Below, in pieces: positions 30,701-59,844 of a stretch of DNA of 64,000 nt (position 1 is its first letter; each line of letters opens with the position of its first letter). Under the pieces are notes generated by a model. That model saw nothing but the letters and a program-made list of their open reading frames with translations. It ran no database searches and was not told where the DNA came from. Source of the stretch: Dysidea avara (lineage: Eukaryota > Porifera > Demospongiae > Dictyoceratida > Dysideidae); contig NC_089276.1 of assembly GCF_963678975.1 (NCBI RefSeq), forward strand, positions 24,349,059 to 24,413,058, in the 5' to 3' direction. The position numbers and the translations under genes were made by a program.

Positions 30701-31326
30701 TTTGAAAATCCATTGAAACGTTACCACATGAAATTATTTTTCATAGAATATTCATTGGCTATTTTCATTGATTTGTCCAATGAAAATACTATGAAAATAA
30801 AAATTTATTAGGAACACCTTTGACTTCTACGATTTTTTTTGAAATTTTCATTGGATTTCAAGGACAAATTGTCCAATAGTGATATTTACATTATATTTAT
30901 AACAAGGCTAGCTAGGGTGGTACTGAATTTATATACATATGTCCCACTGTAACATTCTATTGTCACATCCACAAAATGAGTTGTGCCCACTTTCGTATAA
31001 TGCAGCTATCCCCCATAAATCCCTCAAATTGGATAGTTGACATAAAAAAATAATAATAATAAAAAAAAAAATTATGTAGAAAGATTACATGTAGTATCTA
31101 TGATTACGTCTTGCTGTAATTTGTATACCTTACTGATCAGTCAAGTCCCTAAGAAACTTAGAAGGCGGGGCCATATAGACAATACAATATGCTGTCTCTC
31201 GCAGCCAGAACTTTCTTTTGTCACTGCGTATCGAATGTTAAACCAGTGTACAACTTTATAACGAATCTTGCAAACTTTCCGTGGCGTACCTTTTTCACCA
31301 CAAACCGATTGCACTAGGCTTTCCAT
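21731..31326 (-). CDS. STYXL1: STYXL1-like: rhodanese domain plus dual-specificity phosphatase
   Basis: Seven exons, phases all consistent: 31326-31290, 29991-29734, 29683-29572, 27141-26977, 25392-25298, 21996-21899, 21783-21731 (272 codons; the last donor TG|GTAAGC is intact, so a final exon is missing from the model). Exons 2-3 are a rhodanese/CH2 domain (CHELYNKLNDG, LLIDVRLQDCYLASHI, VIVYDESS, VLNGGYQEFLKQYPF). Exons 4-7 are a DUSP domain (YPSVIIPGKMYLGNW, TVRINDS with likely general acid D205, then ILIHCKVGVSRSTTFALAFL, NLVKICRAGVC). Domain order and gapless stretches match vertebrate STYXL1 (MK-STYX). The catalytic loop here is intact, HC-x5-R with C235 and R241, whereas human STYXL1 has lost the cysteine. 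A MAP-kinase-phosphatase relative is the alternative; rhodanese spacing favours STYXL1. Confidence 0.88.
22054..22230. mobile_element. 177-bp MITE with TA target duplication
   Basis: Terminal inverted repeats of about 35 bp begin TAGCGGGATATTATC and TAGCAGGATTTTTTC and continue to AATTTTTCAC. The element is flanked by TA on both sides (22052-22053, 22231-22232), as in Tc1/mariner or PIF-type relatives. It lies in an intron of the STYXL1-like gene. Confidence 0.7.
23280..24340. other. Intronic stretch with repeated blocks
   Basis: Three copies of the TGTTCTATTAGRGTA word lie at about 23285, 23312 and 23488. Two related blocks, CTTCCTTGTGTAGTCTGT...CACACCCACTACGAC and CTTCCTTCTGTAGTCTGT...CACACCCACTACAAAA, lie about 290 bp apart. 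Open frames at 24040-24330 and 24352-24576 are not recognised and lack supporting splice context. Confidence 0.4.
24770..25190. repeat. Nested MITE debris
   Basis: The right part (to about 25182, CTTTTTCATAGCTTGGCT) belongs to a hairpin MITE family also at 42992 and 53248. Inside it, about 24860-25100, is a sequence rich in ATTATCACGATTATTG that looks like a non-autonomous hAT insertion (GTGATGGGCGATA at one end). Confidence 0.45.
25878..26806 (+). repeat. Fold-back repeat family, hairpin A plus interior and tail
   Basis: Hairpin A spans 25878-26145. The interior (26160-26570) is conserved with 38800-39320 and includes a GACACTAAGTCC-type block where other copies show a GGTAAGTCC splice-donor-like word. 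A (CAGT)n run follows at 26585-26604, then a tail ending GTGGTCCCTACTATACAGTA near 26798. It lies in the intron between exons 4 and 5 of the STYXL1-like gene. Confidence 0.75.
27979..28060 (-). ncRNA. tRNA-like pseudogene or SINE head
   Basis: On minus, TGGCTCAGTGGATTA resembles a Pol III A box and GGTCCCTGGTTCAAACTC a B box, spaced as in a tRNA, followed by a T run (27980-27989 reversed). The acceptor stem does not pair, so it is not a working tRNA. A tRNA-derived SINE or a decayed tRNA copy is likely. Confidence 0.5.
28340..28700. repeat. Degenerate AATAGCA / GCATGCA repeat region
   Basis: Loose repeats of TGCATG, AATAGCA and TTTGCTTTCAT recur about every 70 bp. The left part (about 28341-28440) is shared with 48955-49040 (CATGCAGTGCTCTTAAGATG, GTTGCAAAACAAYAGCACAA), so it is a dispersed repeat. 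Confidence 0.55.
29325..29392. repeat. 13-bp minisatellite
   Basis: GATGGCACACATG and variants (GTGATGGCACACAT) are repeated about five times. It is in an intron of the STYXL1-like gene. Confidence 0.85.
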
Positions 31327-31548
31327 CTCACACCTGCTAGCGGGCTTTCCTGGGGCTTTTCACCTCGTCGCTTTTCACACAAATTCTGCATAATAATATC
31401 ACAGAGGAGCTAAGCGCTGGCGCTTATAAGCTCATGATATTATCAATTGTGGGATTCACGATTCCTGAATCGAGGTCGAGGCGAGAGGTGCACCTCGGGT
31501 CGGTTTGAAAGTGGTGTGTGAATGAGTGAATTACAGTAATTAATAAAC
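31327..31548. promoter_or_regulatory. Bidirectional promoter region, STYXL1-like / hydroxyacid dehydrogenase
   Basis: Only 222 bp separate the two divergent start codons. The centre (about 31388-31440) is an imperfect palindrome: ATAATATCACAGAGGAGCT, AAGCGC, then GCGCTTATAAGCTC and GATATTAT. A second inverted word pair, GATTCACGATT/CCTGAATC, follows. No TATA box stands out in a convincing place. Promoter role is inferred from position. Confidence 0.6.
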
Positions 31549-32520
31549 ATGGATGTTGAAATAAAATTGTCTGTTTACTACACTGAATATGAGCCGTTTC
31601 ATCCAGAACTGATCAAGATCTATGATAACGTTTTTAACTTCGTCAACGATGCTACAGTTGGTCCTTACAGAAATGAAGTAGTTGCTATTGTCACTACTAC
31701 TAGTAGTATATACGTGGATGAAAAAATGATGAAGAGTTTTCCATCATTAAAACTGATTTGTACATCATCAGTTGGTTATGATCACATTGATGTCAAAGCT
31801 GCAAAGAGGCTTGGTCTACCAGTGGGCTTTGTGCCTTTTGTGCAAAATGAAGTTGTCGCTGATCATGCATTAGCACTATTGTTAGCTAGTGCACGAAGAG
31901 TGGTTGAGGCAGACAAGATCGTGCGATCGCCTGACACAAAAGAAATGTATCCATTTCATCATTTTATGGCCCTTTCTGTGTCAGGTACCAATATGGGTAT
32001 CATTGGGATGGGGAGAATTGGTATGGAAGTAGCTAAAAGGGCTGCTGGATTTGGAATGAAAATTTTGTACCACAATAGAAATCAAAAATCTAAAGAAGAT
32101 GAATTATCAGTTGGCGCACAGTATGAGCCAGCCTTGATCAGCTTACTTCAGAAATCAGACTTTATTGTATTACTAGCACCAGGATACAAAGAAAATTATC
32201 ATATGATTGGACGCAAGCAGTTTTCTGAGATGAAAAATACATCAGTGTTTATCAACATGTCGAGAGGTGTCCTGGTAGATCAAGATGCTATGGTAGACGC
32301 ATTAAAATCTAACCGGATTGCTCATGCTGGACTTGATGCTACAGATCCAGAACCTTTACCAAGAGACCACCCCCTTCTTAGTCTGTCCAATGTGACACTT
32401 ACACCACATTGTGCTGGAGCTGTGATGGCAGTAAGGCAGAAACAGTGTTATATTACTATTGAGAATATACTGGCTGGTGTACAAGGCAAACCTCTAGTTC
32501 ATCTAGTGGAGATCAGTTAA
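31549..32520 (+). CDS. GRHPR: D-isomer 2-hydroxyacid dehydrogenase, glyoxylate/hydroxypyruvate reductase type
   Basis: A single uninterrupted 323-codon frame, close to the 328 residues of human GRHPR. The family reduces glyoxylate or hydroxypyruvate with NAD(P)H. Visible landmarks: the start of the cofactor domain (TSSVGYDHIDVKAAKRLGL), the dinucleotide-binding loop G153-M-G-R-I-G158, and the catalytic triad Arg239 (NMSRGVLVDQ), Glu268 (DATDPEPLP) and His287 (LTPHCAGA), in the spacing of human R245, E274 and H293. No targeting peptide or membrane segment is seen, so it is probably cytosolic. It is intronless although its neighbours have seven to ten exons. The start ATG is the first in the frame and follows the shared promoter. 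Substrate choice within the family (glyoxylate, hydroxypyruvate, other 2-keto acids) cannot be settled by eye; the gene symbol is provisional. Confidence 0.9.
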   Translation: MDVEIKLSVYYTEYEPFHPELIKIYDNVFNFVNDATVGPYRNEVVAIVTTTSSIYVDEKMMKSFPSLKLICTSSVGYDHIDVKAAKRLGLPVGFVPFVQNEVVADHALALLLASARRVVEADKIVRSPDTKEMYPFHHFMALSVSGTNMGIIGMGRIGMEVAKRAAGFGMKILYHNRNQKSKEDELSVGAQYEPALISLLQKSDFIVLLAPGYKENYHMIGRKQFSEMKNTSVFINMSRGVLVDQDAMVDALKSNRIAHAGLDATDPEPLPRDHPLLSLSNVTLTPHCAGAVMAVRQKQCYITIENILAGVQGKPLVHLVEIS

Positions 32521-32579
32521 TAGCTTAACAATTGATTAATTTTGTGTTGCATTATTACATGCACAACAGGTGTATAAAA

Positions 32580-34441
32580 TGTATGTTTTAAAATTAATTT
32601 GTGAGAAACATGTTTACATTAACAGTCAAGTGAACATGGTAGCATGGAAAACCCGGAACAGTGTTATTTTTGCGATTGGAATCACGTGCAAACACTAGCA
32701 TACCACAGATTATAAATACTCCATCGTGGAATAAACAAAATTTGTATGGTAATATGCTCTGTATAATCCTTACTTCATGTAACAACTCTACAGGGTAGCT
32801 ACACGATAAATCAACAGGAGAGCGAGCGTTAATTGGGATGCATGGAACTGCATCCTAACTATCTCAGCTACACTCCATACCTTTAACTAAAGGATTTAAA
32901 AACCAACTTCTAGCTAGTGCTATGCTAACTCGCCACATGGTAAGCGTGATTCTAATAAATTCGGTCACTGACCTAGTTTGTGTAAGTGTAGCAAAACTAT
33001 GTCTACCAGGAATGCTAAGATAAAGTTTTGGCTGAGAAAGCCAATGATTGTTCTAAGATTAATGATTTTATGCGTATCCCAATTAACGCTCACTCTCATG
33101 TTCTGAGATATCTAATACTGGTGCAGTTTTAACTGGAAATGTTCTATTAGAGTATTTTATAAGCATGGAACTATGAGGGAGCCTGTGGTATGGTATAGTA
33201 CTTGCACGTGATCCAATCATAAATCCAGGTTTTCCATACTCCCAGTGAACATGATACACATCCACTTTCATAGTTCCATGCTTATAAAATACTGTGGTGA
33301 ATCCTTTAGAGTTGTTACAAGTAAGGATAACATATTAGCAGACAAATTTTGTTATTCCACGATGGAATCTTTATAACCTGTGGCAACTATAAAAGTGGAT
33401 GTGTATCATGTTCACCAATGGCGGATCCAGGATGGGGCATTTGGGGCAAATGCCCCCCCATCAAATTCCTCACCTTGTGGAGGAGCCAACAGGTCATACT
33501 TCTGATTAAAATAGCTACTAAACTTTATCAGGCCAAGAAACTCATGAAAATATGCACATTTTACTAGCATTTATTACAAATTCAACTGAAACCAAAGCAA
33601 ACCAAAGTCAAACTAGCTGTGAAATTGTCACCCGGCACCTTCGTACGTAATAAGCGCCTCTAAAATAATTATAGTGTTGCATTTGTTTAAGAAATTCAGA
33701 GCCTTTAAAACAGCTTTTAAGACTTCACAACCATCTGAAAAGGCAAAAATCAACAGTAAGACACTACTAAGAGGTGATTATTTGTTGCTTAAAAAATGCA
33801 ACACTGAACTAGAGAAACTGGCTCTCCAACCATTTACAACTTAGTCTGTTTGTGCCCCTCCCCTTGCCAACTCCTGGATCCGCCCCTGTTCACTGGGAGT
33901 ATGGAAAACCTGGATTTATGATTGGATCACGTGCAAGTACTATACCATACCACAGGCTCCATGCTTATGCTGTGGTATGGTATAGTACTTGCACGTGATC
34001 CAATCGTAAATCCAGGTTTTCCATACTCCCAGTGAACATGATACACATCCACTTTCATAGTTCCATGCTTATAAAATACTGCGGTGAATCCTTTAGAGTT
34101 GTTACAAGTAAGGATAACATATTAGCAGACAAATTTTGTTTATTCCACGATGGAATCTTTATAACCTGTGGCAACTATAAAAGTGGATGTGTATCATGTT
34201 CACTGGGAGTATGGAAAACCTGGATTTATGATTGGATCACGTGCAAGTACTATACCATACCACAGGCTCCATGCTTATGCTGTGGTATGGTATAGTACTT
34301 GCACGTGATCCAATCGTAAATCCAGGTTTTCCATACTCCCAGTGAACATGATACACATCCACTTTCATAGTTCCATGCTTATAAAATACTCTAATAGAAC
34401 ATTTCCAGTTAAAACTGCACCAGTATTAGATATCTCAGAAT
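32580..34441. repeat. Large nested palindrome
   Basis: Several inverted segments nest here. The outer pair is about 33100-33300 and 34240-34441 (CTGAGATATCTAATACTGG and its inverse; both arms carry the 17-nt-word variant TGTTCTATTAGAGTATTTTA). Inner blocks around GTATGGAAAACCTGGATT, TGGTATGGTATAGTACTTGC and AGAGTTGTTACAAGTAAGG recur three to four times in alternating orientation. Further left, GAGCGTTAATTGGGATGCA (32823) is inverted at about 33072. A separate transposon sits inside at 33416-33888. No gene is supported. Confidence 0.8.
33416..33888. mobile_element. Non-autonomous DNA transposon, CAATGGCGGATCC end
   Basis: Ends are CAATGGCGGATCCAGGA and, inverted, CTCCTGGATCCGCCCCTG. The 5-bp direct repeat TTCAC flanks it (33411-33415, 33889-33893), and the interrupted palindrome sequence resumes cleanly on the right. 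Terminal sequence is hAT-like but the duplication is shorter than the usual 8 bp. Confidence 0.75.
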
Positions 34442-34869
34442 TTGAACTTTCCTAGGGGACAGACTCCTCAGAATGGTATTTCTGTGTATGTTTCAACTCC
34501 ATTGTGTAACTTCTGCAATGCCGAACTTGACACCTCCCTGTTCCACTTCCCCTGCACTAGAAGAAAAACTAGAGTACACTAACAAAACGACATCAAAGTT
34601 TTTTTTTTTGAATGGTATACGATTGTAGCTATAGTCAAAATCCCCATTAATTTTGTGTACAAATAGCCTAATGCAACCACCTTGTTATTAATAGTCAAAA
34701 CTTTTGACCTACAGCAAAGCCAATTTTAGTAGACATGTTTCACTATATGTATCCTGCTTTATCACATGCTATCAACTAGTATCAAGTTTTGTTTAGATAA
34801 CTCAATGAGATTTACAATCAGTGGTGTAATACATGTGGATCCATATTGTAGATAAGTAATGGAATATAG
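34442..34869. other. Short intergenic stretch downstream of TOE1
   Basis: Around 34480-34570 one frame reads CNFCNAELDTSLFHFPC, which resembles the zinc-binding tail found after LINE reverse transcriptases; it is too short to be sure. Nothing else is seen. Confidence 0.35.
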
Positions 34870-44022
<9,153 letters not shown>

Positions 44023-45278
44023 ATTATTTTATAGTAATAAGCGCATCCCAATTTAAGCACTAATACAAAATGTACCTGTGTGGTGCTGTGTAGCTAGTCG
44101 TCGAGTATAATCTACCGGTATATGGTGCAGTCAGGACGAATCAATGCCTCATGGGGCAAGCTAGCTGGTGATTGAAAGATAATTTGCTATGTAGCTACCA
44201 CATAGACGGTAGACCTAGTCTCGCGCAACCGAGACTACATAATAATGGATGAATTTCATAACTAAAGTTGCCCCTAGCAACCTGAAGTTTACAATATTTG
44301 TAGAGGTAAATGTCTAACATCTCTAAATTTTAAAAGGATAGCATATATAGGTCATGAGATCATATATAACATTTTAAAGTTTGTCATTTTTCCATACATG
44401 GGGGCCTTCTGGGCAATCACATAAATAATGAGTGGGAAAACAACAAATTCAATTAATGTCATTTCTCAATTTAACATTATTTGTAGCTGTGAATCTCACA
44501 ATTAACTGCTCCAAATTTTAAAATGATGGAGTATATAGATCATGAGATATGACATTTTGAAATTTGTGGTTTTCTCATACATTATCCATGTGATTGCCCA
44601 GAAGGGGGCAACTGTCACCCCCTCCCATACATAATGTATGGGAAAACTGCAAACTTTAAAATGTCATATCTCATTACATATATATGCTACCCTTTTAAAA
44701 ATTGGAGATGTTACTTTTGACATTCACACCTACAAAATAATGTAAATTCAGGTTGCTAGGGGCAACGGTTTAAAATTCCTTATGAAATTCATCTATTCTG
44801 AAATTATATGGAACTATTGTCAGATTGCCCCAACAGTCATACAGCCACGGTTGCAATGGTACTGCCTAGCTAGTATATAAAATGCAAACATGATATTTTT
44901 ACTGCATAATTATGTAATGAGAAGATGACAGTATAGGGGGTGAGCAGCCCTGGCTGGGTTCAGTGTTGATTACCTTTATCCTTGGTTGCCTGTTAGGAAT
45001 GAAACAGGCCATTCATAGTCAGGATTTTTTGTAAGGCATGATTATTCCTTTGATACACAAATCAAGCACAGTGCCAGTGCAGCCAGTCTACCAGTGGGTG
45101 CACCTGGTAGCATTTATAGCTTTAATTAGGCATTCTCTGTTGCATTGAAGCTCTCTATCACAGCCTCATCAATTCTGAATTTCATCCCTGCAAGGTTTAA
45201 GCAACAAACATAGTACTTCTCAAAAAAAAATCTGCATACAATATTAAAAAAAAATTATTTACAGGTGTAAATATTTAG
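44023..45278. other. TOE1-RNF32 intergenic region with a long inverted-repeat element
   Basis: Most of it is the element at 44248-44793. The stretch 44023-44230 is the presumed TOE1 promoter and 5' UTR; 44800-45278 would hold the RNF32 3' UTR. No other gene is seen. Confidence 0.6.
44248..44793. mobile_element. 546-bp element with inverted repeats of 150 bp or more
   Basis: GATGAATTTCATAA at the left is inverted at the right; the arms continue with TTGCCCCTAGCAACCTGAA, TAACATCTCTAAATTTTAAA and ATATGACATTTT-type blocks and their inverses. A third, partial copy of the arm lies in the middle (44485-44575). No coding capacity. Confidence 0.8.
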
Positions 45279-54884
<9,606 letters not shown>

Positions 54885-56081
54885 TGGGACTTAAGTTTCC
54901 ATGGCGATCGATAAGTTACTCGAATAACGCGCTTCAAATAGAACAAACTTTTGATTGTGGGAATTACTGAATTAGGACAGGGAGTTGAAAGTGTGGTAGT
55001 TTTGTGCTGTTGGGTGGGCTAGACTACAGCAATTTGAGGTACCTAAATATTTTATAATACGCATGCTTTATGTTGTAAGAGGTTCTCCTGGAGGAGACTG
55101 AGTGTGGCACTAGTGGCGTTTGGAGCAAGGTTTGGAGCGAGGTCTGGAGTGACCAGACATAAGCCAAACACCAGGAAATTTTTTTAATCTTAATCTGTGT
55201 ACATGTATATAGTACCTCCTATACAGAGAGTGAATTAGGTCTGGTCCTCACCTGCAGTTGGAATCCTGGGATTGGAGGGATTTTTTTGTCCTTTCTTTGG
55301 CCCATTTTCTGTTTCAGCTAAGTTTAAATTAACGTCTTGGCGTCATCTCCAATTCTGTTTATTAGGTTAGGTAACTTGAAGGCTGCAGCACATGTTGTTA
55401 GACCTTCAGTGCTGGTCACTGTAAAATTGTAGAAAGCACATTGGCTCGTGGTAAACACCTTGTACAGGCGCTGCCTCCAGTGTTCACCCTCCAGTGCCTA
55501 ACTGATAAAGCAGATAAAAACAAACAACATACCAGTTGGCTTGAGCCATAGGAGCTAGGTTGGTCACATGTCAGAACCCTATGGCTATGGTCTTAAACTA
55601 TAGAGTGTACCGAGGTTACATATGTATATTTTAATCACATCAACTTTGGTAAACATCAGAAGTTGATGGTTTTAAAAAACCAACAGGTCCTTCACATACA
55701 AAATCGCACCAAAATTTGCTAACCCAGATTTCTAATTCTGGATAATTTTCTACCAAATTTCCTACAAATTTCTGTCTTGGGGGAAATTTTTATATGCTAC
55801 AAAATCTTAGCTTAAGTTGTAGCATAGATTCTATGCTTATATAGCTACTGTATCAGATGAACTGTATATTGAGCTTGGGTTCAAGTGGTCTGGTAAGCCA
55901 TCATGACTCTATTACAATGGAGGTTTCAGTGCGTATGTGTGACCTCTAGTGAGATGAAAACTGGTAGAAATATTGAACAGAACTCTATGCATATAATAGT
56001 ACAAAGTGAGATGCAGGGATGGGGTTTACTGTCATAGAAGATGCATAGCACACCAACATGGATTATAAGCACACCAACATG
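54885..56081. other. RNF32 upstream region
   Basis: The first 100-200 bp should hold the RNF32 promoter. A splice-donor-like GAG|GTACCT at 55037 could belong to a transcript leaving on plus, but no coding exon follows. Nothing else is recognised. Confidence 0.4.
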
Positions 56082-57139
56082 TAGGGCTGGGACAAATATT
56101 GAAATTTACCTTGGAACATTTGCTAATAACATGTTCGAGCATTCGAAGTTTTAGTGTTTAGCTTTTAAGTTACAGGTTTACTTGTATTTATGCACATCCT
56201 TCTTAAGTTTTATCCTATTTAATAAGTTTGCAAACATTTGGAAAGTGCATAGCAGCAGTATTGAATGGTGCGATCGATCAACTGCAAATGGCGTGTCCGC
56301 TATACTGCAATCATGTATAGGTAAACACCAACTAATGGCTAAAAGGATGTTTACCATGCATTATCTAAGGTGTTTTAAGGTTACAACTACGGTAGCGAGC
56401 TAAACTGCAATGATTTAGTAGTGGGCGTGGCAGACAAGCGAAGAGGCGAACATCAATCGCACAAGATGAATAATAAGCTGCAATAATAAAGTTAACAAAG
56501 TTTATTTGTAATGCTTTCGTAGACTACAGGGGCATAGGGAGGGGGGTTCCCAGGGGTTCAGGAACCCTCCTTGTAAAATTTAGATTTCTGAGTTTACAGC
56601 AAGACCCTAACACACCATTTAGTGTGGCAGGACAAAATGAATGAGTAATAGTGTATGGCACAGTACAATCATTGATAAAGCTTGCATTCATCTCTCAGGG
56701 AAGGATTTACAGAGGTAACATGAATCCTCTTGAAAGCTTGTAAAAAAGATCGATATACTCTAATAAAGCAGTCATGTACGGTGTATAATCTAATAGAACA
56801 TGCATGTATATATCCGTTATGTTAAGAAACTTCATTAGTGGACATTCTAACATTTAATAAATGCAAAACTGAGCATGACCTTATACTGCTATAGCTTTGG
56901 TGTGCAGTGTTTAAAGATTTAGAATGCCAGTACTTTATCACTTGGGCATACAGAATGAATCCATGCTACGCATATTTTGTAGTTATAATGTTTTGATTGT
57001 AAGTCATTCCAATTGTCTCATGGTTCCTATACCAGTATGATAACTATCAATTACAGATATATCTCTATGTGTTATGCTGTCTGTTTCTACTAGGTATAGT
57101 ACAAGCTTCATCCCAGGGGCACTTATATACTGTATACCA

Positions 57140-58290
57140 ATTAAATTTGGCGGTGAACTAAATTTGGCGAATTGGTGATTCGTCCCAAATTTAAATTTCG
57201 TCAATATTATTTTCAAACATTGGGTCGAGCAGTTGTTGAAGTAGGTTTTCGACAAACCTTCGTGGATACTGCTGAAACTGGTAAATTAGTGTGGTTCCAT
57301 GCATACCAAAATGGGTGTGGCTTACTGACTATACTAGAACTCTTACTCGATTAGTGGGTGTGGCTCCACATAAGCTTGCAGACAGCAGCAGACATAAATT
57401 CGTGCGCAGTCATTGATAAATGGGAGAGTATGCCTACAGACAGCTAATCTGAAACCATAGATCCTTTATACCCCCGGGATTGGAATCTTCTGTTTTTAAC
57501 ACCTCCATCGACACCTTTCTACAAAGAGATCTATGAATTGATGCATCAGTAACTCGACTTTAGCGTATTAATTCTCTGTTTAGTGGACAGTACGGGCAAT
57601 GAGTTTACTTCAGTTCGATTAACAAAGGATGGATAAATACACAAAACAAATTGTAAGTTAAGAAGACGTTGTTTCAGGCGAGGTAGCCTAAATTTGTCGC
57701 CACCATTCAAGCGGCAAGATTTGAACACGGAGACATGGACTAATGACTTCGCTGGTTTGATTCCTTGTCCCAAGTTATACTTACAGACTGAATTTGACGC
57801 TCATAGAGTGAACAATTCCAGAGTTACAGCTAGCCTAAATTTTAATCACTTGGGCCTGTCAGCAAGTTCTGTCACTGTTTTTGCATCCACAGTCACCTTT
57901 CTGCCTTATTCGAAGTAAAGAACAAGATTACTGTATCAAACAACACGAAATTCACTACAGAACAATGGATCAGAGTTTTCTCCTTCCAGTCAACACCAAT
58001 TAATTAACGGTGCGAATAGCCCAGCAAGTAAGTACAGCAAGTATGCGGAGATTCCTATCCCGGGGGTGTAAAGGATCTATGGTGGCCATGAAAGAAATTG
58101 GAGTACAGATATTCAAGTACAGTAGGCGTCTGGAAACAGGACCAAAATATTCTTTAAAACGAGTCAGTACAGCATTGTACTTACTCCATTCGCCAATTTT
58201 TCAGTGAGAGCGTTTCGCTAAATTAAAATTTTGCCAATTGCAATTTTACAGCAAATCACCAAATATTAGTTTCGCCAATATTTGATGTCA
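57140..58290. repeat. Composite inverted repeat (GCCAAATTTAGTTCGCC-type ends)
   Basis: Both ends carry runs of TTTGGCGAA and TAAATTTGGC in inverse orientation. Within it, 57455-58082 has its own 33-bp inverted repeats: CCATAGATCCTTTATACCCC and inverted CCATAGATCCTTTACACCCC, two mismatches over 33 bp, with no target duplication seen. Short open frames inside are not recognised. Confidence 0.65.
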
Positions 58291-58321
58291 TATGGTAGCT
58301 ATGCATCATACAGCAGATAGT

Positions 58322-58835
58322 ACTGTATAGTAGGGACCACAAAGGAGTCTGCGTGGCCCACAAAATAGCATCACCCAAAAAACAATCTCAGTTTCCCCTG
58401 ATAACAATGAGGCAGTATTGGTTAGGTAAAACTAAGCCCAAACAATCTTTAAGATCGACCCGAAATGCTTTCAACAAGTTGCTATGGAATTTTTAAAAAG
58501 AATTTATTTAACGGAATTTTCTAGTGACTGACTGACTGAGTAACTGACTGATGTCTTCAGACAAGCGTAACTCTATAACAGCTAAGGTTACAGGCTTGAT
58601 TTTTTTCACTGTTCGATGTCGCTTTAGTCCGAGAGGTACCTTTTGGCATACTGCAGTACGTACAATGCAATAAAAAGTGTTATATCCCTACTGTGCATTT
58701 CCATTACGGTATCTAGGGATATAACACTTTTTATTGTCGTGGACTACTCCAACTTGTTTTAGTACTTTTTATTGATGTGCATGGTCCCTACTCTAGTTGA
58801 AAATTCCAAATTTTTTGGTGTACTTGTTATATAAT
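58322..58835 (-). repeat. Fold-back repeat family, eroded minus-oriented copy
   Basis: Tail (TAGTAGGGACCACAAAGGAG), (GACT)n site at 58525-58550, shortened interior, then part of hairpin A (AGTGTTATATCCCTACTGTG and its inverse) ending GTGTACTTGTT. Confidence 0.7.
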
Positions 58836-59687
58836 TAATGTACTGTTTTTTACATAAAATATAGAGTTTTGATTCATTAAAATATTAAAAGTCTCTCAGC
58901 AGCTGGGGACTGCACCCCCAGACCCCTGCTTCTGGTAACTCAATACTGCTGTTGGAACCCCCTTCAAAGAATCCTGGTTACACCCCTGGACTATGAGTGC
59001 ATTACGAAACTTCGAAAGATACTTTTATAATTTAAAGTTTACTTAACCTTCGAGCCCACGAAGCATTCGAAGCTTCATCCTACCCCTACCAACATGTGCT
59101 CGTAGTAGTAATTTATCGTATAATTCCCAGCTGATTTGATTTTCACAGGTTTTTTTTGTGCAGTATGTCACATTCATGGATTACTGTTCAGTGGAACAAC
59201 CTACACAAATGGACGTGTCAAGTGTTCTGAAGAAGTTTTAGCACAACAATACATAGACATGGCACCAGGAGCCCCTTCACTTATTTTAGTCCCTCCAGTC
59301 TTAAAATTGAGATATGCTCTAACAGAGCAGTCAGCTACTCTAGTAAAACTTTCCAGTCCAATTTTAGTGTTTATGACTAAGTGCAAAGTTTGTCCACATA
59401 AAATTCAGAAGATATGGCTGGGAATTGTTTGACAGTACCTGACAATAGATGGGAAATTTTTGTTGGAAACATAACCAAACTTTAAATCTTAATTTGTTGT
59501 GTTCGGCAACGAAATTTGATTATTTCATTGACGAAAGTTATACTGCATGTATTTATGGTACACTGATAGCAAAATTTCATGACTCAGGAATTTCAACTAT
59601 CTAGTACACCTTTTATTTCATGGCTAATTATAACTAAAAAGTTTACAATGTACATGTAAAATGAATTTCTACCCTGCCCAATTATAG

Positions 59688-59844
59688 AGATCGTGACATA
59701 CCCGCATATTTATGGTATAAGAATGGAGGAAACAAATGGTGGCTGCTTTTTGAAAGTACAAGTGTTACACAATGGTCAGTGGTGGTGTGAGGAATTTGCA
59801 TCTTTTGGTGGAGAATTGCTGGTTGTGGTGTCCGAGATAAAAGG
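59688..59844 (+). other. Possible unrecognised coding exon
   Basis: Bounded by TTATAG| and AGG|GTAAAC, the only long frame reads IVTYPHIYGIRMEETNGGCF and then KVQVLHNGQWWCEEFASFGG. Composition looks protein-like and the boundaries fit splice sites (phase 1 in, phase 2 out). No partner exon was found; the frame at 59136-59432 just upstream is not obviously linked. Function unknown. Confidence 0.3.

Larger units (their letters stand above)
56527..58988. mobile_element. Element nested in the hAT, CAGGGGCATAGGG end
   Basis: Starts CAGGGGCATAGGGAGG and ends AATCCTGGTTACACCCCTG, flanked by the 5-bp repeat GACTA (56522-56526, 58989-58993). AACCCTCC / GGAACCCCC blocks lie inside both ends. It contains further nested repeats. 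Confidence 0.6.
56082..59088. mobile_element. hAT-type element, 3.0 kb, with other elements nested inside
   Basis: Ends TAGGGCTGGGACAAATATTG and, inverted, TAGGGGTAGGATGAAGCTTC. The 8-bp repeat CCAACATG flanks it (56074-56081, 59089-59096), the hAT hallmark. Subterminal CATTCGAAG words recur at both ends. Its own sequence is only about 0.5 kb; the rest is a nested insertion. No transposase was recognised. Confidence 0.8.

Noticed and set aside
59136-59432. 98-codon frame on plus upstream of the apolipoprotein-L-like gene.
   Set aside because: Contains copies of the 17-nt word inside the frame, has no recognisable domain and no partner exon; likely chance.
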